Assembly: GCF_963678975.1 (NCBI RefSeq)
Contig: NC_089280.1
Coordinates: 18,963,863 to 19,027,862, forward strand
Direction: 5' to 3'
Source: Dysidea avara
Lineage: Eukaryota > Porifera > Demospongiae > Dictyoceratida > Dysideidae
DNA: 64,000 nucleotides
The notes under the pieces were generated by a model. The model saw nothing but the letters and a program-made list of their open reading frames with translations, did not search any database and was not told the origin of the DNA. Below, in pieces: positions 56,336 through 64,000 of the stretch; the stretch's first letter is position 1, and each line of letters begins with the position of its first letter. The position numbers were made by a program, and so were the translations under genes.

Positions 56336-59300
56336 TTATCACAGTATAGTGTAACTGCCATGCTTGAACATCTAAGTGACCATTACTTGAACACCGAATA
56401 ACATAATGTATTACTTAGTTTTGTTGACATTTCAGTTTTGCCCTTTCATCATCTACCTGTGAACACAGCTAGCACTTCACTATTCCTTTAGCCAGAACTG
56501 ATACATATTTAAAGCCTTTTTTACACTCTGCTAGCAACTTGTGGGATTCTATGACTGATTCATTATTGAACTGGGTGATATTAAAGATGATTTTGTCATT
56601 GCACCTCTTTCCTAAAGACTAATATTATGCATAATGATCTGTGCTTTTATACTCTTTCTGTGAGTTCTATATGCAATAAATTTTTTAATAACAGCAACAA
56701 TATAGACTTTTGAGGGCAGCACTTTATTTTACAGCTTTGCTGTTTTTATGTTTCACTTCTTTTTCAGACTTTTTGTACCTTGTACATGCATCTTGTAATT
56801 TTGATGCATTTCCCCTGTAATAATGCATCACCCAGCCAACATTGTTGTTTATCAAGAATATAATCTTCATATTTTTATACTGTGAATTTAATACTACAAT
56901 GTAACCACTAATCAAGATTACTGTAAAGAAAGGTGTAATCATAGTTATGCATACCTATCCTTTATTACCTTTTATCACTACGTATGTTACTTTTAAAGAT
57001 AAATTGTTAGTACTTTTATGGCATTCCACTGTAACTTATATGTAACTTAGCCCACAAGAGCAGATTGTATAGCTATTACACTGCGTGAAAATAGAAGCTG
57101 CATGCTCTTCTTCTGCTTGTCCATAACCCACTGATGAAACAAATCACCCACCGTACCAAATTTTGATTACTTGTAGTTTTAGCTATTAATTTTGTATATT
57201 ATATTGGCCACTAGTACAGGATACTGTTGGATCTTCAACATACTTGTGCAACTGACAATGCATAATAGTCATGTGCATATTATAAACTGTTGTAATTTTG
57301 TACGTTGAAAAGCATTTAAAATGTGCAGTTAATATAAACATCTTAGGCCTTTATAAGGCCTTCTGGTATACAGGCTCTGCCTTTATCAGGTACTTTAAAT
57401 CATAATCATAATAAAATTAAAATAAATGCTAACACTCCAATAGAACAGTCAGACACTCTATTAGAACACTGCACTGTGTGTTTGAATTTGCCTAACAAGC
57501 TCTTCAAAATTAACCTTCACCAATGTAAGCAATGTTTAAAGAACTGCATATTCTGTTTCTACTGTATTTCCACTATTATTTTGTTATTCATCAAGTCTGT
57601 TTCTTTCACCCGATTCCTGGAATTCCATACCATTCTATTTTGATAAATTTGTAAACAATCTTGGAAAAATAAAAAAATAAATTGTATATATAACTTTTTA
57701 TGCTAAATTTGCACCAGTTCCTGGTATAAATCACTTGATGAACTACTTTTTCCTGTAATCAGAATAGACACACATTTATGAACTCCTTCCATGCAGTGTA
57801 GCAATTTAAAAAACTTGCTTTGGGTCTCCATACGAGAGCAGCACATTGAGTATTGGTTTAATGAAAGAGCTCATTTACCTTTGTACATATAGCAGCATCT
57901 TATGTTCTTCCTCAAGCGTTTTATGAGTATAGCATCCACATAGTAGATAAAGGATGCTTTGAGTCAAGTTTGTGATAGTAGTGAGTTTACATAACAGCAG
58001 AAGCAAAAAAGGTTTTTTAACTCTTTGGTAGCAGGTTTTAAGTTTACTGATACGATGTACTTGTCAATGTCATCCCATAATGTCTTCCATTTTATATATA
58101 TTGAAGCAATTAAGTCATTTTATAGGATTTTGATATCAGTGGGTGAGTTGATATTTTTGTGATTAATGCAGTTCTGTGATCCCTACTCAGAATCTCATAT
58201 ATAAAATTTCTCCTTACACTTGTCATAATATGTATTACTAAGTTACATTCTATTTACACTGCAAATTGAAGCTGCATAGTATATTATTATTATTATTAAA
58301 TATTTATGATGTCACGCTTGTATTATTATTACCTCCGGTGTGACATAACATTGGATTTTGAGTTTTGTCACCCAGACTATAGTACTTGGTTATTATTATC
58401 AATGCTTTACAGTGACCAGCACTGAAGGTCTGATAGCAACATGTGCTGCAGCCTTAGGATTACCTAACCTAACAATGATTAGAGACTTAAATGACTTATA
58501 GCTAATAAGGTGCAACAGAAAAGGGGCCAAAATAAGGGGAAAAAATCCTTCCAGCCCCAGGATTTGAACTGCAGGTCACCCAATGTCTAGTCAGGGCGCA
58601 CTCAGTCTTCCTCCAAGAGGGATGGATTTTCTTCCTTAAACCTATTATGTTTGTATTGTCTATACTAATTGGCCTTGCAATTGGTAATTAAATTTGTAGG
58701 CAGCTTTGACTGTAGCCATCCTGAGACTTCGGTATTTGCTGTGTAATAAGTTTTAGTACATGAACTAGTACGTACAGTTGTTGTAAAAATGTACATTTTT
58801 CATCAAAAGTGTTTATTCTTAATTTTTATGCTGGAGCAAAAATTTCACCTTCCAAACCATCATCCAATCGTTAGACTAGGTACTAACATCCGCCTATGAT
58901 AACATCCTCCAGAAACTGCCCGGTATCCATGCATGCATGTGCTGACAGCACTGTGGTAAAAGAAAGATTAAAGCAAGGAGCATTTTCTAAGCTGGAGAAA
59001 ACAAGTGTGTCACAACAGCTGTATAGTTCCCAGTATCATTTCAGTCTATTCAGGCTGTATGAGTCACCTGTATGTACATTATAGCCACTATCTTGAATTT
59101 TACCCTAGCATATGTTTCTAGGTGGGACATAATGAGTATAGCTACCTGTTGCTAACTGTTTAGAGGGTATGAATTATAACATATTTAACATACAGCCACA
59201 TGTCTTATTTGCTGTGCAGTTGGTAGGTTGCTATTGTTATTTTTCCAATCACCACCTTAAATTTAAATAATAAATTGTGTGGGTTCTGCATGACTGCACC

Positions 59301-59584
59301 ACGTTTCCAGGTGGAGTATGTTTTCTACTAAAGATAGCTGTCCTAACTGCTAGAATAATCAAATCATAACCACCATCACACCATGTATGCAGACACAAAT
59401 CTAACTTGTAGTTACGTATAATATTACTGTATGGCACAACTCCACAAAAAATATTGTATGTATATACTTAAGTACAGAAACAAACTATAAGTTCACAGTG
59501 TGTAATAAATTTTCATTGCGGAGTGGTGAATGTCAGCAAAAGCTTGATAAAATAATGTACAGTCAAGTTAGTCCCACACAATAT
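56336..59584. other. Intergenic, no gene recognised
   Basis: AT-rich. Holds a possible LINE tail (56400-56640), a pair of tctaatag-type motifs (57430-57470), a TAT/ATT microsatellite-like stretch (58280-58300) and a diverged SINE (58385-58625). Short open frames at 56724-56942, 58896-59084 and 59249-59437 have no support. Confidence 0.5.
58385..58625 (-). mobile_element. Diverged SINE relic
   Basis: Resembles the SINE at 20637 only in layout and short words (tgctttacag, cagcactgaaggtctg, ggggaaaaaatcc, gatttgaactgcaggt, the last being a B-box-like segment). Older or a sister family. Confidence 0.5.
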
Positions 59585-60368
59585 TTAGTTCTCATGAATT
59601 TCTACCTTGATGTAGATAAATGTATAGCGTTCACCGCTATCCTCCCTGTATACTTCTAACCAGAGGCCTTGATCAGGGTGGATGCTACGAGTATATTTAA
59701 CTGGAGAAATCACTCCACTATTAGCTGCAATGAAGCATGATCCCCAACGTTGAGATGGCTTTAAAGTTAGGACTATTTCCTCTGGTAGAATAGAATACTG
59801 ATGAGGAGAGCCAGAAAAACCGGCTACTGAACTAAGTGTGTCCCCCATTGTGGCTTGCATTCCATTACAAATAGCCCTGTTATCAAGCTCATCTCGCACA
59901 TCAAATCCTATACCAGTTTTCCCATCAGATAGAAGAAACTTAGGATCACTGTCATAATACTCTTGAGCATTATCTCGCTTCTCATTGTCTAATCCTACTG
60001 TTACAACTACAGTGATGTCAGAATAGCTGTAGAGTATACCATTGGGTATTAGTGGTAGCTTGAAGATCCGCTTTCCAGGAGTAGTATCTCCATCAAATTT
60101 TAATGCTGTTGACGTGTACTGACTGTAATCAGTAGTAAACTCTGCATTCCCTAATATGTCATATGGAGTGTAGAGCTTGTAGAAAGGTATGATCACATTC
60201 TTTGCATCGCTGGTCCTTACCACCTAAGAAAAGGAAAGCCGTTACTATAGCATTGGACACTCATACATTTTTATTTCTGCAACTACACCTTACATACAGT
60301 ATATATACCACAGAACTGGTCCCAAAAAACAGGCAAACTATAAGTACAGCGCTAGCCTCTTGCAGCAT
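59585..60368 (-). CDS. Two-exon gene, 237-aa protein with signal-like N-terminus, unknown family
   Basis: Exon 1 is 60368-60294 (ATG, 25 codons, MLQEASAVLIVCLFFGTSS), with a hydrophobic core like a signal peptide or membrane anchor. It is joined through a 70-bp GT-AG phase-0 intron (donor gtaagg, acceptor ttcttag) to exon 2, 60223-59585 (212 codons and stop). The mature part is soluble-looking and has only two cysteines (RAICNGMQ and RWGSCFIAAN). It has alternating hydrophobic stretches suggesting a beta-sandwich (YSDITVVVTVGLD, EEIVLTLKPSQRW, GLWLEVYREDSGERYTF). I do not recognise the family. The short canonical intron and uninterrupted frame make it a credible gene. It may be extracellular. 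Confidence 0.75.
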
Positions 60369-60839
60369 TCTTGCACTACTCAATAGATTAGCAACTGTAT
60401 GCCAGCCCTTATATAGCACCATCAATTACAATTACAGTAGTGTGGCATCTGATAATTGAATAATGCACACAAACTACAAGTGGTTCTGTCAAGGTGTGTC
60501 TCAACCCATGTAGGTAGATGTACCAAATCAAATTATATAAGGCTGCAACTAATGATGCATGCTTGCCAGTCTACAGTGTAGTAATGCCATTCAATATGTG
60601 GTTGGCTACATTGTATATGCAGGTCATAGATATTGCAGTACATGTATGCATATATAGATTATTAGTCTGAAAATACGGCTCTATCAAGTGTCCATGAATG
60701 TGTCATTCTCATCATGCATGCATAATGTGTATAATAAGCACCCATGGAGTTTAGTTTCAATCCTTAATAAGGATATAGGGTTATATACAACTAAACTCCG
60801 TGTTTACAAGATGGAGTGTTTTATTACACTACAAGGATA

Positions 60840-61440
60840 GCTACAAGGAAAAATTAAGAATTTTAAGCTTGATAATAGGGAGCAAAGAAATAAAAGGTAT
60901 AGTGAAACAAGGGAGGTCACCTAAACTTGAAGATATAGTGGACATTTAATTCCTATACCCATGATTGAATTAGGAATTAAATGTCCACTACTTTAGGAAG
61001 GTGACCTCCTTATTTCAATACTTTTTTATTTTTATGATCCTTAAAATTCTTTTTTTGTTTCTTGTACTTGTTTGTTTACTGTTTTTATAACACTAGTGAA
61101 CTCACACATACTGCATCAGAAGAAAGAATGGTGCCAGACTTATCAAGTTCTTTTCATCTGAATGTGCACCCCAACTATGAAATAATGAAGTGACTATTAC
61201 TGTAACACATTGTTTTCAGCCTGTTAACAAACAAAGAGTATTATGAGAAGCGCCTCTGCAATCAATCCAGTCACTACAGAAATCTCAGACAATTTCCATT
61301 ACAGGTCAGTCAGTCAATCAGTTGTAGAAAATTCCACTGAATAAAATTTTTGTAGCAACCTATTGGGCTCTACCAAGGCACCATGAAGGTATAAATAATT
61401 GTGAAGCTGATTTCTGGTCAATATTTTTAGTGTGAAAATA
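60840..61440. mobile_element. Dispersed repeat 'R', third copy, reversed
   Basis: Contains the palindromic core (gtggacatttaattcct / aggaattaaatgtccac, flanked by gggaggtcacc and ggtgacctcc) and, reversed, gcctctgcaatcaatccagt and accaaggcaccatgaaggta. The right side has cagtcagtcaatcagt. It is outside the AO/DARS2 duplication, which shows that R is a dispersed element. Confidence 0.6.
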
Positions 61441-61479
61441 CAAACTTTAATATACAGTACTACCATATACTGTATGATG

Positions 61480-61750
61480 TAGGGATGTCATGACATATGT
61501 CATAGACATTATGTCACGACATACGTAACTTGCTCTAGTTAAAACATGTTTCCCTTTGGTGAATTTCCCCACAACATCAATAATTTCAAGAGTATAACTA
61601 CATGTAGTTTTTGATCACAATATTCAATTTTGTACATTAAAGTAACCAAATTTGTGTACTCTTTCAATTGTTGTTATGACATAAATGGGCCACTACATAC
61701 CATGTCATGATTTTATGTCACAATATGTCACGACTACTGTGGCATCCCTA
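61480..61750. mobile_element. hAT MITE
   Basis: Ends TAGGGATGTCATGACA and the complement of TAGGGATGCCACAGTA; exact 8-bp target duplication GTATGATG (61472-61479 and 61751-61758). 271 bp; repeated atgtcacgaca words inside. Confidence 0.92.
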
Positions 61751-62485
61751 GTATGATGATGGATGGAGAATTTATATGGCAACTCAAAATTTTGCATCTA
61801 TAGAAACAAACAGATCAGAAGTCTAACCAACTAACTAATAATACTATTTCAGCATAGCAGACTATAGTACTTTTGGTTAAAATGGTCATGATCAGACTGA
61901 GAATGTATTTATTAATACAGTTGTTAATCCCTCAATGAGTATGTTAAGTCTGCATGTACTCGCAATGAACTGACTCACCCAATCACCAGGGCTGTATAAT
62001 CTAGGTCTGTTGTTATTTATCTGTGTTAACTATCCTACTGTCAATATATTATATGCTGGTGATATATGAAAGTTGTGACTAGAACAGATTCTTTAATGCG
62101 CCATTGCACAGCTTTTCATCTGGCTAGATGCCAGCAAATCGTAATAAAGTGTACCAAAGTTTACATGTACTTATTGGGTCTTGACAATCCACCTATAGCT
62201 ATGGTAGGAAACTGTGCTTACCATTTGATAGTATTGTATTGAGACAAGTTTCTACTGTATAATATCTGGGAGTGTCTGACCAGCATTTAACCTGGTAATG
62301 TCTTATGGAGAGCTTCTACATTTGTTGCAAACACAGTTAGGGTAACTATATTACTTTTGTAACTAAGTTATGTAATAGACTGCTTTTAAAGTAACTAGTA
62401 ACACAGCCTTAGCAACTTGTAACTAGGAATAACTGTCTGAAAAGTACGTACGTACCTCTACGTTGCAATATTAAATAGTTACAAT

Positions 62486-62886
62486 TAGGGCTGGGCGGCA
62501 TTGGAGTTTCGCTTCACGATATATCGTGCAGAAATATATCACGATATTACTATTTATCGCGGTTATTAAAGATGACTGCTATATTAGAGTAGCTGACTGC
62601 TTTATTAGGGTATCTCGATCCTAGCTGACTGTTCTATTAGAGTATCTCGATCTTTGCAAAAAAAAATTGACTAGCTAGTACTAGGTCCTTGTTTGCAGTA
62701 GTATCACGTGATTATTTGAGGTGTATTATAACAACCTTAAGGGCTTAATAAGCTGTCACAAACACTAAAAATCGTAATAATATCGATATCGTGATATTAT
62801 CGTTTCACCGAAATCTACGCGATACAGATATCGTTTCATTGCAATACCGCGGTATTACTATAATACCGAGAAACCGCCCAGCCCTA
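62486..62886. mobile_element. hAT MITE
   Basis: Ends TAGGGCTGGGCGG ... CCGCCCAGCCCTA; exact 8-bp target duplication GTTACAAT (62478-62485 and 62887-62894). The interior is rich in cgatat/atatcg and carries three copies of the gactg-ttctattagagtatctcgatc motif (62570-62655). Confidence 0.95.
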
Positions 62887-62894
62887 GTTACAAT

Positions 62895-64000
62895 TATAGT
62901 TACATAGTAACTACTAATCACACTTTAAAAGCAAGAACACTCTTCAATTTGGGCTTCAGTGTTTGTACCAGACATGCTACAGCGACATTAAGTAGACACA
63001 TTCTGTGTATTCAGCTTGAGTAATAGATAGACTAATAGCAATAATTGAAACCTCGATAGTAACTGAGCTGAAATGGCCATAGAATTATTTTCAAGAACTA
63101 TAGGAATACAAAGGAATATCTGAGCAAAATGATCATGAAAATGTTAGCAAACAAGCCTACGAAAGTAATTAAAGTGCTAGCAATGTAAATGAAAGTGATT
63201 AGTAACTACCCCATGGCAAGATTACTTGCCTTGAACCACTGGGATGGAGATACCATATCAGAAACACATTTTTGCCACTAAAAAAGTTCAATATTCTATA
63301 AGCCACTGGAAATACCATCTTATATCCCTCTTTTCACAGTGATTCTATACACAATCAAGATACTCTAATAGAGCAGTCAGTTAAATACTCTAATAGAACA
63401 GTCGCTGTATGTAAAACTATTAAGAATCCTCCTCTGAGTATAAGAGAACGTGCATCTGCAACACTAACCCATAGGCACACTTAGCTATGTAGCCTGCCAG
63501 TCGAACTTTAAATTAAGTGGGCCTTTTTATTTCATTCTTATAATATGACAATTTACTTAAGTTCATAGCTGAACTCATGTCTGTCACTGATCCCTGCATG
63601 CAGTTCTTGTAGACCACTCAGAAAGTATGATTTATTACTATGAGTTAGATATTACATCAAAAAATTCAGTCCTAAGACATGGAAAATACCTATAGCAGCT
63701 GTGGAGGCATCTCCCTGCTTTATGTAGCTACCTATACTACCCTGGTCATGGTGCATCCCTTTGTCAAGCTCTGGATCTTCTCCTGGTTCACTTACATTTT
63801 ACCTTAGCTGAGCATTTCAGATTCCATACTGCTGTTCAATTTTACCAAAGACATTACCATCTTATTTACATAACTGCATACTTTGTCTGTGATAGGCCAT
63901 GCTGGGCACAATTCTCATCATTTATAAGTATATTTGCTGAACGTTAGAGAAGCCTGCTCATAAAACAACAAATGATCATAAATAAATAGTGACCCCTAAT
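62895..64000. other. Intergenic to window end, no gene seen
   Basis: AT-rich; contains two more actctaatagagcagtc motifs (63360-63405). No open frame with recognisable content. Confidence 0.5.

Overview
The window is nuclear DNA of a metazoan, most likely a marine invertebrate and plausibly a sponge. The evidence is AT-rich sequence, very short GT-AG introns (about 50-70 bp) mixed with transposon-swollen ones, a mitochondrial-type aspartyl-tRNA synthetase with a spliced-on targeting peptide, a seven-helix receptor, and dense small DNA transposons (MITEs), LINEs and a tRNA-derived SINE. The sponge assignment is inference from style; no species-specific marker was found.

Layout. 1-3058 is a LINE relic in two inverted arms, the left arm split by a TIR element. 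From about 4137 to 51202 a cassette [upstream DNA - polyamine-oxidase-like flavoprotein gene (AO, + strand) - DARS2 gene (- strand, tail-to-tail)] exists in three unequal copies. Copy A (about 4137-22117) has AO broken by a LINE and DARS2 broken by a SINE, a lost splice donor and loss of its 5' exons; it ends at a junction with a chitobiase-like fragment (22118-22364). Copy B (about 23412-31740) has only AO, intact, intronless and 475 aa long. Copy C (about 35690-51202) has only a short AO stub but a complete 16-exon DARS2 (501 aa). Together the locus keeps one whole copy of each gene. A piggyBac relic lies between B and C.

The right part (51.2-64 kb) holds a single-exon seven-transmembrane receptor gene (53899-55059, -), a two-exon gene for a 237-aa protein of unknown function with a signal-like N terminus (59585-60368, -), SINE and LINE relics and several hAT-type MITEs.

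Because A, B and C are paralogous, many insertions have an empty site in the other copy, so target-site duplications and boundaries can be read directly. The most unusual objects are: a 708-bp TA-flanked element whose two ends are each nine-fold arrays of a 20-21 bp unit, facing each other (41605-42312); an AO/reverse-transcriptase in-frame fusion (9575-10579); and a bacterial-type mitochondrial AspRS from which the GAD insertion domain is missing. No CRISPR array, rRNA, free-standing tRNA gene or LTR element was recognised.
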